A stretch of DNA of 5,075 nucleotides from Gammaproteobacteria bacterium (GTDB lineage Bacteria > Pseudomonadota > Gammaproteobacteria > Steroidobacterales > Steroidobacteraceae): positions 1-5,075 of the forward strand of contig JASHUC010000278.1 of the NCBI GenBank assembly GCA_030040235.1. Direction: 5' to 3'. Shown one piece after another: positions 1 through 5,075 of the stretch (position 1 is the stretch's first letter; every line of letters begins with the position of its first letter). The notes under the pieces were generated by a model. That model did no database searches, was not told the origin of the DNA, and worked only from the letters and a program-made list of their open reading frames with translations. A program made the position numbers and the translations under genes.

Positions 1-78
1 GGGGGCGAGCACGAGAATCGAGCATCCGGCGGCGGCGATCGCCGCCGTCCGCGCCGACTTGCGCAGTAAGTCAAACAT
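1..78 (-). CDS. N-terminus of an exported protein of unknown function (partial, runs off left edge)
   Basis: Only the first 26 codons lie in the window, so the product cannot be identified. The start is an ATG at 78-76, chosen because a strong Shine-Dalgarno core (GGAGG on the minus strand, 91-87) sits 8 nt upstream. The visible peptide has a basic n-region (MFDLLRKSAR) followed by an Ala-rich hydrophobic stretch (TAAIAAAGCSILVLAP), which is the shape of a Sec-type signal peptide. The cysteine at residue 19 is preceded by AAAG. This is not a good lipobox because the -3 residue is Ala, so I do not call it a lipoprotein. The gene is divergent from the aminotransferase and acylase pair across 720 nt. 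Outer-membrane receptors and secreted enzymes often begin this way, but nothing here decides between them. Confidence 0.7.
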   Translation of the reverse strand, partial: MFDLLRKSARTAAIAAAGCSILVLAP

Positions 79-82
79 GGCA

Positions 83-98
83 AAGACCTCCCGGTCTT
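83..98 (-). promoter_or_regulatory. Hairpin containing the Shine-Dalgarno site of the leftmost gene
   Basis: On the minus strand a perfect 6-bp stem, AAGACC pairing with GGTCTT, closes a GGGA loop. GGGA fits the GNRA tetraloop rule. The Shine-Dalgarno GGAGG (91-87) spans the last three loop bases and the first two bases of the 3' stem arm, and the stem ends 4 nt before the ATG. Folded, this element would partly block ribosome access, so it may be a simple translational switch or thermosensor. The pairing is seen directly; the regulatory role is inferred. Confidence 0.4.
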
Positions 99-163
99 GT
101 GTTGTAGTCATGCCGAGCAGGACACCCCATTGCAATAAATCGGCCAACCTCCGCTGCCGCCGT

Positions 164-175
164 GGCGTGCACGCC
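164..175. repeat. 12-bp perfect palindrome, possible operator
   Basis: GGCGTGCACGCC reads the same on both strands. It lies 86 nt upstream of the start codon of the leftmost gene, where an operator for that gene could sit. It is GC-rich and short, so chance is a real alternative. No second copy was noticed. Confidence 0.25.
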
Positions 176-705
176 GCACGGAGCGCTGTCCGAAACGGGA
201 GGCGTGCGACGATATGTTTGAAAAACAGAGCTTTTCAGCAACGCATGGGCCATGCGCCGGGAGGAGCCGAGGCCGTAGTCGCTATGCGACGAGGGCGCGC
301 AGCGAGCTCCCTCCAGCGCTACGAACCGGTGCGCAGGCAGTACGCTGAGACTCAAAATCGAGCAGCATCTGCAGTCCTGCGCGACGGCCATTTCGGGCTG
401 GTGTAGCTGCCGGCTGCAGAACGGTCTCCGGGCCGTGCGTTCGCTTCTGCTGTGGGACTCCGAGCGGACATGGATGAATTTTTTTCTTCTCAACGATAGA
501 TTTTGAGTGGCGTCGACGGCAGCGTACTGTCCTTCCCGACAGCACCGATCCGCCGTGGTGCGGGCTCGGCCAACGCGGGCGCGCGATTCCCGAGGCGCAA
601 GCCGCCGCCGCACCATGTTGGACACACGCACGCTGCGGCGTTCTACCCTGGCAACTCAAATATCGATTTGCGCGAAGACCCCTGCGGCGCTAACTTCGCT
701 TGACG

Positions 706-721
706 GATTCTTCCGAGAATC
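706..721. promoter_or_regulatory. 16-bp dyad upstream of the aminotransferase gene
   Basis: GATTCT and AGAATC form a perfect 6-bp inverted repeat around TCCG. It begins one base after a TTGACG hexamer (700-705) that resembles a sigma-70 -35 box, although no good -10 follows at 16-18 nt. Two readings are possible: a protein-binding dyad near a promoter, or an RNA hairpin with a UNCG-type tetraloop in the leader. It ends 79 nt before the ATG. No T-run follows, so it is not a terminator. Confidence 0.3.
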
Positions 722-789
722 GCGCCTCGCGTTATCCTCATCCAATTCAATCGGCGAATGGGCCGCCCCGGCGCGCTCCGTTTGAAAGC

Positions 790-794
790 AGGAA
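790..794 (+). promoter_or_regulatory. Ribosome-binding site of the aminotransferase gene
   Basis: AGGAA with a 6-nt spacer to the ATG at 801. It fixes the start and keeps the whole twin-arginine signal peptide in the product. Confidence 0.7.
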
Positions 795-800
795 ATTCAC

Positions 801-2036
801 ATGCCCTCATCGCTACTCGTCACTCGCCGCTCTTTCGTGAACGCCGCAGGGGCCGCGGTCGCTGCGGCGCCGCTTGTTGGCCGCTCGCCGAGCGCCTGGG
901 CTCTGGCGCAGGAGCCCCACACGTGGAAGGATTTCGATGCCCTGGCGGCTCGGGACCGCGATCCAAACGTGGTGATCATCAGCTCGAACGAGAATCCGCT
1001 CGGGCCCTCGGCGGGAGCGCTCGCGGCGATCGCGGCCGCCTCGGTCCAGGGTGGGCGTTATCAGCACGAATCGAAGGGACAGGTCGTCGAGTTATTCAGC
1101 CGGAACTTCGGCCTGCGAGAGGGATATGTGACCCTATGGCCCGGATCGAGCACGCCCCTCGATCTTGCGCTCAAATCGAGCATCGGCCCGGACAGGCCGC
1201 TCGTCGTAGGCAACCCGAGCTATGAGCAGGGGCCGCGCGCCGCGCAGGCGATGCATGCCAGGCTCTTTAGCGTTCCGCTCACCTCGACGGGCGCGCACGA
1301 GGTTCGCGCAATGGCCGCCGCCGCGCCGAACGCCGGCGCGTACTACATCGTGAATCCCAACAATCCCACGGGGACCATGACACCGAGGGAAGATATCCTC
1401 TGGCTGCTGCACAACAAGGCGCCGGGCTCCGTCGTCATCGTGGACGAAGCCTACTTTCACTTCTCGAACGATGTAGCGATGATCGATCAGGTGATCGCGG
1501 ACCAAGATCTCATCGTCACGCGGACGTTCTCCAAGATCTACGGCATGGCAGGTCTTCGAGCCGGCCTCTTGATTGCGAAGCCGCTGCTGCAGGCGCGACT
1601 CGCGAGGCTCGGGCAGGCCGTCCAGGATGGTGCGAGCCAGGTCTCGATGGCAACAGCCCACGCTTGCCTTGCGAGCATTCGCGACCGGAACCTGGTCCCC
1701 ATGCGCCGGGAGATCAACTCCGCCATCCGCCAGCAGACGCTCGCGTGGATGGACGAGCGCGGCTACAAGTACTATCCGGGCTCCCAGGCAAACTTCTTCA
1801 TGGTCGACGTGAAGCGGCCCGGCAAGCAATTCGCGGCGCTCATGCAACGGGAGAAGATTTACATCGGTCGCACCTGGCCCGCGATGCCTAGCTATGTGCG
1901 CGTCACGGTCGGGACGCCGCTCGAGATGAGGAAGTTCCAGATTGCGTTCAAGAAGTGCTACGAGTCGGAAGCTTCGCTGGCTGACGGCGACCTGCCTTAT
2001 ACGGCGCCGTCCGAACTCTCGTACGCCTACGCCTGA
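801..2036 (+). CDS. Tat-exported PLP-dependent aminotransferase, class I/II, HisC-like
   Basis: A 411-residue fold-type-I PLP enzyme. It is expected to move an amino group between an amino acid or amine and a 2-oxo acid; the substrate is unknown. The N-terminus has a twin-arginine motif (T8-R9-R10-S11-F12), a hydrophobic Ala-rich segment (14-27) and an AxA cleavage site (A34-L35-A36), so the folded holoenzyme is probably exported to the periplasm by Tat. The body carries HisC-type blocks: NENPLGPS (63-70), GSST (115-118), NPNNPTG (185-191), and DEAY (215-218) with D215 for the pyridine nitrogen. They continue with TFSKIYG, where K245 is the Schiff-base lysine, GLRAG with phosphate-contacting R253, and YVRVTVGT with R367 as the likely carboxylate-binding arginine. 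The mature part of about 375 residues is a little longer than HisC, with a Pro/Tyr-containing tail after residue 390. A cytoplasmic histidine-biosynthesis role is unlikely because of the signal and the lack of his neighbours. The acylase gene follows and overlaps its 3' end. Confidence 0.88.
   Translation: MPSSLLVTRRSFVNAAGAAVAAAPLVGRSPSAWALAQEPHTWKDFDALAARDRDPNVVIISSNENPLGPSAGALAAIAAASVQGGRYQHESKGQVVELFSRNFGLREGYVTLWPGSSTPLDLALKSSIGPDRPLVVGNPSYEQGPRAAQAMHARLFSVPLTSTGAHEVRAMAAAAPNAGAYYIVNPNNPTGTMTPREDILWLLHNKAPGSVVIVDEAYFHFSNDVAMIDQVIADQDLIVTRTFSKIYGMAGLRAGLLIAKPLLQARLARLGQAVQDGASQVSMATAHACLASIRDRNLVPMRREINSAIRQQTLAWMDERGYKYYPGSQANFFMVDVKRPGKQFAALMQREKIYIGRTWPAMPSYVRVTVGTPLEMRKFQIAFKKCYESEASLADGDLPYTAPSELSYAYA
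1929..1934 (+). promoter_or_regulatory. Internal ribosome-binding site for the acylase TTG start
   Basis: AGGAAG lies inside the aminotransferase coding sequence, 7 nt before the TTG at 1942. It is the main support for starting the acylase there. No ATG, GTG or TTG occurs in frame between this point and the end of the signal-peptide-like segment; the next is ATG 2140, which would remove the whole export signal. It also encodes part of the aminotransferase (Met-Arg-Lys-Phe region), so the match could be coincidental. Confidence 0.45.
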
Positions 2037-4161
2037 ACGGCGCTCGCTGAGCGCGAGCGCTGCCGGAGTCCTCGCAACGCTCGTCGGCTGCGCGTGGTGC
2101 ACGTGCGATGCAGCCCAGTCGGCGCCTGCGTGCACTCCGATGCACGGGACGGAGATCCTCTGGGACCGATACGGCGTGGCGCATGTCTACGCGAGATCCG
2201 TCAGGGATCTCTTTTACAGTTTCGGTTGGGCGCAGGCGCGCAGCCACGGCGATCTCCTCGCCAGACTGTACGCGCAGGCACGCGGGCGCGCCGCCGAGTA
2301 CTACGGTGCCGCGGAGATCACCAATGACCGGTGGATGGCGATCAACGACGTTCCGGCTCGGGCGCGGCACTGGCTGCGCGAGCAGACCCCGGCGTTCCGG
2401 GCCGATCTCGAGGCCTTCGCCTGCGGCATCGATGCGTACGCGGCGGCTCATCCGGGCGCTCTCGCCGAGAACTCGCGGCGCGTGCTTCCGGTCTCCGCTA
2501 CCGATGTGATCGCACACGCGGAGCGTATCTTCCAGTTCGTCTATGCCGCGCCAGCAACGCTTCCCGAGCGCCTGCCGCCCGATGCGCCGCCTTCCAGGGA
2601 GCCGGCCGGCAGCAACGGTTGGGCCATCGCGCCGAGCCGCTCCGCGAGCGGGCGGGCGATGCTTCTGATGAATCCTCACCTGCCCTGGGCTCCCGGCTGG
2701 TCCACGTACTACGAGATTCAGCTGACGGCCCCGGGAGTGGACCTTTACGGCGCTACGCAGGTCGGCCTGCCGGTACTGCGATTCGTGTTCAGCGACTACC
2801 TCGGCTTCACACATACGGTGAATAGCCCCGCCGCCGTCACGTTCTATCGGATCGTCGCGGCTCCCGGCGGCTATCGCTTCGACGGCAAGGTGCGGCCGTA
2901 TCGCACAACGCGGCATGTCCTCAAGATCCGCCGGCCCGACGGCTCCTTCGCGACCGAGACGGTGACGGTCCGGTCGACCGTGCAGGGTCCCGTGATCGCA
3001 GAGCGGGACGGCTCGCCCATCGCCATGCGTGTCGCAGGACTCGACCGGCCGTTCGCCTTGGAGCAGTACTGGCTCATGGCGACTGCGCACGACTTCACCG
3101 CATTCCAGAAAGCGCTCGCACGGCTTCAGGTGCCGACCTTCAACGTCCTTTACGCCGACCGCGACGGTCACATCGAGTATCTCTACAACGGTCTCGTTCC
3201 GAGGCACGCGTTCGGCGACCTGCGCTACTGGTCGAGCGTCGTTCCGGGCGACACCTCGAGAACCCTCTGGCACGACTACCTGAGCTACGAGGAGCTGCCG
3301 AAGGTGATCGACCCTCCGGAGGGCTACGTCGAGAACTCCAACGATCCACCGTGGGATGCCGCATGGCCGCACGTGATCGATCCTGCCCGCTACGCCCGAG
3401 TGATTCCCGCGGCTCGCGTCAGCCTGCGGATGGCTCGGGGCATCCGCATGCTGTCGGCGGCCCCCAGGATCAGCTTCGATCGGCTCGTGCGGGACAAGTG
3501 GTCGCACCGCTCCGAGCTTGCCGACCGCGTTCTGCCCGATCTGGTGACGGCAGCTGTGCGATACGGTGATGATCTCACGCGGCGTGCGGCGGGTATTCTC
3601 GCTCGGTGGGACCGCTCAACCGACGCCGGAAGCCGCGGCGCGCTGCTCTTCTTGCAATGGGTCGATCAGCCCGGGATGCCGAGCGGCTACTCGGGAGTGG
3701 GATTCGCACGCCCGTTCGACATTTTCCAGCCTCTGACGACTCCCAGCGGTTTAGCCGATCCCGGGGCCGCCGTGCGCGCGCTCGAGACCGCCGCGCGCGA
3801 GACCCTGGCGATGTATGGCGCCCTCGATGTGCCCTGGGGACGGGTGATGCGCCTGCGGATCGGCTCGACGGACCTTCCCGCGAGCGGCGGACCCGGAAGG
3901 CTCGGCGTGTTCGACGTGATCGACTTCGGTCCGCTCCACGATCGAACGCGCGCCGCCAATTTCGGCGCCAGCTACGTGGCGCTCGTCAGCTTCGATGATC
4001 CGCCTCGCGCCGAGGTTCTGCTGTCGTATGGCTCGAGCTCGCAGCCCGGCTCGCCACACTCGGCGGACCAGCTGCCGCTCCTCTCGAGGGGAGCCCTGAG
4101 GGACGCCTGGCGGACCCGCGCCGCCGTCGAGGCGAACCTTGAAAGCCGCGACCGGTTCTAA
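1942..4161 (+). CDS. Exported penicillin acylase family Ntn-hydrolase (PvdQ / AHL acylase-like)
   Basis: A 739-residue precursor of an N-terminal-nucleophile amidohydrolase, expected to cleave itself into alpha and beta chains and hydrolyse an N-acyl amide. Candidate substrates are an N-acyl-homoserine lactone, a lipopeptide or a beta-lactam. Order: an unusually long basic n-region (1-34), a hydrophobic stretch (36-49) ending in a lipobox-like L47-V48-G49-C50, and the alpha-chain block ILWDRYGVAHVYA (72-84) with AQAR (97-100). A linker precedes GSNGW with nucleophile S224, which becomes Ser-beta1. Then come NPHL with H246 (beta23), GFTHTVN with V293 (beta70) and ENSNDPPW with N465. These match the Ser1, His23, Val70 and Asn catalytic set I recall for PvdQ. 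The C-terminal QPGSPHSADQLPL block (701-713) shows that the protein is complete. Its length is close to PvdQ (about 760). The start is TTG with a Shine-Dalgarno site and a 95-nt overlap, so coupling to the aminotransferase is likely; the exact start is the weakest point. The substrate class is not decided by sequence. Confidence 0.88.
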   Translation: MRSRSATSRKLRWLTATCLIRRRPNSRTPTPERRSLSASAAGVLATLVGCAWCTCDAAQSAPACTPMHGTEILWDRYGVAHVYARSVRDLFYSFGWAQARSHGDLLARLYAQARGRAAEYYGAAEITNDRWMAINDVPARARHWLREQTPAFRADLEAFACGIDAYAAAHPGALAENSRRVLPVSATDVIAHAERIFQFVYAAPATLPERLPPDAPPSREPAGSNGWAIAPSRSASGRAMLLMNPHLPWAPGWSTYYEIQLTAPGVDLYGATQVGLPVLRFVFSDYLGFTHTVNSPAAVTFYRIVAAPGGYRFDGKVRPYRTTRHVLKIRRPDGSFATETVTVRSTVQGPVIAERDGSPIAMRVAGLDRPFALEQYWLMATAHDFTAFQKALARLQVPTFNVLYADRDGHIEYLYNGLVPRHAFGDLRYWSSVVPGDTSRTLWHDYLSYEELPKVIDPPEGYVENSNDPPWDAAWPHVIDPARYARVIPAARVSLRMARGIRMLSAAPRISFDRLVRDKWSHRSELADRVLPDLVTAAVRYGDDLTRRAAGILARWDRSTDAGSRGALLFLQWVDQPGMPSGYSGVGFARPFDIFQPLTTPSGLADPGAAVRALETAARETLAMYGALDVPWGRVMRLRIGSTDLPASGGPGRLGVFDVIDFGPLHDRTRAANFGASYVALVSFDDPPRAEVLLSYGSSSQPGSPHSADQLPLLSRGALRDAWRTRAAVEANLESRDRF
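2038..2062 (+). repeat. Strong GC hairpin just after the aminotransferase stop codon
   Basis: GCGCTCGC (2040-2047) pairs perfectly with GCGAGCGC (2053-2060) around a 5-nt loop. A G-T and a C-G pair can extend it to 2038-2062. It starts one base after the aminotransferase TGA (2034-2036) and lies in the signal-peptide region of the acylase. No T-run follows, so it is not a standard intrinsic terminator. It could protect the upstream mRNA 3' end or tune downstream expression, or it may simply reflect the Arg/Ser codons there. Confidence 0.4.
2193..2215 (+). terminator. Terminator-like hairpin inside the acylase gene (weak)
   Basis: GAGATCC (2193-2199) and GGATCTC (2205-2211) form a perfect 7-bp stem with a 5-nt loop, followed at once by TTTT (2212-2215). 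The order is that of an intrinsic terminator, but the stem is only moderately GC-rich and the T-run is short. It lies about 157 nt after the aminotransferase stop, inside acylase codons 84-92. If it works it would lower acylase relative to aminotransferase transcripts. A chance origin from Arg-Ser-Val-Arg-Asp-Leu codons is quite possible. Confidence 0.2.
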
Positions 4162-5075
4162 TCAGCCCAGCTGCTCCTCACTCACCCACCAGCCGTGGAT
4201 ACCCGCGCCGATACGGAACGGTAGCCGGACGGAGGCGACGGCCCCGTCCTCCATGTGGCGGGTGTCGACCACCACGAGATCCGAGCGGCCCTCGAGCAGC
4301 CGGTTGGCGATTCCGACCAGATAGCCGTCGCCCTCGGGCGCGTGCTTCGCGCGCGGCACGAAGACGCACTCCTGAAGGGTCGATTCCTTCCCGGCGAAGA
4401 AGCTCGAGGTGCTGCGGGTTGCGTGATCGAATCGAGTCCAGCAGTTGACGGGCTGCGTGAGCACATGCGCGAGCCGCTCATCGAACGGGCGCGTGGGATC
4501 CATCGTCGGCATGAAGCCGTAGCGATAGGGCAGGGTGTGATAGCGATCATCCTGCCGCGGCAGGATGCCGACCGAAGGATAGAGCACCTCCATGCCGTAG
4601 GTGCCGACATCCCCTCTCGACAGGTCCACGGTCAGGCGCGTGACGCGGCCCTCGGCCGCGCGCGGATCGTAGCGTTCTCCGCCGGCGTTCGGAAAGAAGG
4701 GAAACTGGTTCTTGAGAGCCATGTCCACATCGAGGGTGATCCGCTCGCCCTCGGAGAAGGCTCCCATGACGTGCGTGGCGCAACGCTCCGGGCCCTTGAA
4801 CCAGCGGATGTCGCGCCCGTCCCCGCCGCGCCGCATGACGCCGAGCCAGGTCGGCAGGCGCGAATCCCACGCGAAGTGCACGCCGCCGAGCTTCATCTGC
4901 GCGACGTTGGTCGCCATGGGAATCACGAGAAAGGCGACGTGACGTTGCGTCACGGCGAAGTCGTGCAGCATTCCGACGTAGGGCACCTTGATCCAGGCCT
5001 GCCAGGTGATACGGTCGCGCCGGTCGATCGCGAACACCGCCACATCGTCCGTCGCCTCACCCTTTGCCTCGTAGC
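4162..5075 (-). CDS. Carotenoid oxygenase family protein (carotenoid/lignostilbene cleavage dioxygenase), 5'-truncated
   Basis: The C-terminal 303 residues of a non-haem Fe(II) dioxygenase that splits an alkene C=C bond into two carbonyl products. The frame stays open to the right edge beyond the GTG at 5043, and the peptide there (YEAKGEATDDV) is family-like, so the start lies outside. Counting the first complete codon at the edge as 1, three of the four expected iron histidines are visible: H37 in MLHDFAVT, H101 in THVMGAFSEG and H293 in GIHGWW. The first should lie just beyond the edge. A QECVFVPR block (E235, probable second-shell glutamate) followed by EGDGYLV and DLVVVD resembles the lignostilbene-dioxygenase branch more than plant carotenoid enzymes. 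The more usual Asn in the third-His block is Gly104 here. Family members of this branch are usually near 480-500 residues, so about 190 are missing. No signal peptide can be judged. The stop TGA is immediately adjacent to the acylase stop on the other strand. Confidence 0.85.
   Translation of the reverse strand, partial: YEAKGEATDDVAVFAIDRRDRITWQAWIKVPYVGMLHDFAVTQRHVAFLVIPMATNVAQMKLGGVHFAWDSRLPTWLGVMRRGGDGRDIRWFKGPERCATHVMGAFSEGERITLDVDMALKNQFPFFPNAGGERYDPRAAEGRVTRLTVDLSRGDVGTYGMEVLYPSVGILPRQDDRYHTLPYRYGFMPTMDPTRPFDERLAHVLTQPVNCWTRFDHATRSTSSFFAGKESTLQECVFVPRAKHAPEGDGYLVGIANRLLEGRSDLVVVDTRHMEDGAVASVRLPFRIGAGIHGWWVSEEQLG
4548..4567. repeat. 20-bp perfect palindrome inside the dioxygenase gene
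   Basis: The half-site CATCCTGCCG is followed directly by its exact reverse complement, with no spacer. It encodes the Ile-Leu-Pro-Arg-Gln-Asp segment of the dioxygenase. Such a long perfect palindrome is uncommon by composition, but no second copy or adjacent promoter was seen. It may be a protein-binding site, a strong mRNA hairpin or chance. Confidence 0.4.

Larger units (their letters stand above)
79..800. other. Long intergenic region between divergent genes
   Basis: About 720 nt with no coding region I can support. The open frames here give Arg/Cys/Ser-rich translations without recognisable motifs and are best read as chance frames in GC-rich DNA. The region holds both divergent 5' leaders. 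It contains a 12-bp palindrome (164-175), a TGAAAA/TTTTCA inverted repeat with a 7-nt spacer (219-237), and a 10-bp inverted pair ACTCAAAATC (350-359) and GATTTTGAGT (499-508). It also has an AT-rich patch with a seven-T run near 479-485, a CAAAT/ATTTG repeat (657-670) and a dyad at 706-721. I could not place a convincing -35/-10 pair for either gene. A small RNA or a leader regulator cannot be excluded. Confidence 0.6.

Noticed and set aside
207..240. Minus-strand promoter built from TTGCTG and the ACATAT region
   Set aside because: Both hexamers match the consensus poorly, so I cannot support it.
473..486. Intrinsic terminator at the seven-T run
   Set aside because: No GC-rich stem lies directly before the T-run, and no gene ends nearby.
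71..631. Open frame of 186 codons on the minus strand across the intergenic region, overlapping the leftmost gene's start
   Set aside because: Arg/Ser/Cys-rich translation with no motif, a frame different from the well-supported start at 78, and no clear ribosome-binding site. It looks like a chance GC-rich frame.
700..738. Sigma-70 promoter from TTGACG (700-705) and TATCCT (733-738)
   Set aside because: The spacer is 27 nt, far from 16-18, and neither hexamer has a good partner at proper spacing.
503..785. Two short plus-strand frames (66 and 92 codons) before the aminotransferase
   Set aside because: Overlapping frames of basic, low-complexity composition with no recognisable domain and no persuasive Shine-Dalgarno site.
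801..2036. Calling this gene hisC (histidine biosynthesis)
   Set aside because: It has a Tat export signal and no histidine-pathway neighbours. The shared motifs only place it in the fold-type-I family.
1134..2135. 333-codon minus-strand frame opposite the aminotransferase
   Set aside because: It mirrors the codon structure of the real gene on the other strand. The plus-strand product has complete PLP-enzyme motifs.
1948..3507. 519-codon minus-strand frame opposite the acylase
   Set aside because: Long antisense frames are common in high-GC genes. The translation has no recognisable family, whereas the plus strand encodes a complete Ntn-hydrolase.

Overview
The window is high-GC DNA with strong Shine-Dalgarno sites, tightly packed genes and several exported enzymes. 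This suggests a Gram-negative proteobacterium, perhaps an environmental gamma- or alphaproteobacterium with secondary or aromatic metabolism. No rRNA or other phylogenetic marker is present, so the lineage is an inference. I see no tRNA or rRNA gene, CRISPR array, insertion sequence or phage gene.

Layout, left to right. (1) Positions 1-78, minus strand: the first 26 codons of a gene that runs off the left edge. Only a signal-peptide-like N-terminus is visible. Its ribosome-binding site lies in a small perfect hairpin. (2) Positions 79-800: about 720 bases between divergent genes, with no convincing gene but several inverted repeats. (3) Positions 801-2036, plus: a PLP-dependent class I/II (HisC-like) aminotransferase with a twin-arginine export signal. 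(4) Positions 1942-4161, plus: an Ntn-hydrolase of the penicillin acylase family, closest in motif pattern to the PvdQ / acyl-homoserine-lactone acylase / aculeacin acylase branch. It overlaps the aminotransferase by 95 nt from a TTG start with a good Shine-Dalgarno site. (5) Positions 4162-5075, minus: the C-terminal two thirds or so of a carotenoid-oxygenase-family protein (carotenoid or lignostilbene cleavage dioxygenase type). Its stop codon abuts that of the acylase with no base between.

How the genes may work together: the two plus-strand genes look like one transcriptional and translational unit, and both products carry export signals. A periplasmic amide-bond hydrolase beside a Tat-exported PLP enzyme resembles the periplasmic tailoring step of pyoverdine maturation, where the acylase PvdQ and the Tat-exported PLP enzyme PvdN act on the same molecule. 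Here the PLP enzyme is HisC-like, so it would be a parallel rather than an orthologous arrangement. The shared substrate is unknown, and no peptide synthetase or siderophore gene is in view. The carotenoid-oxygenase gene is on the opposite strand and may be unrelated.
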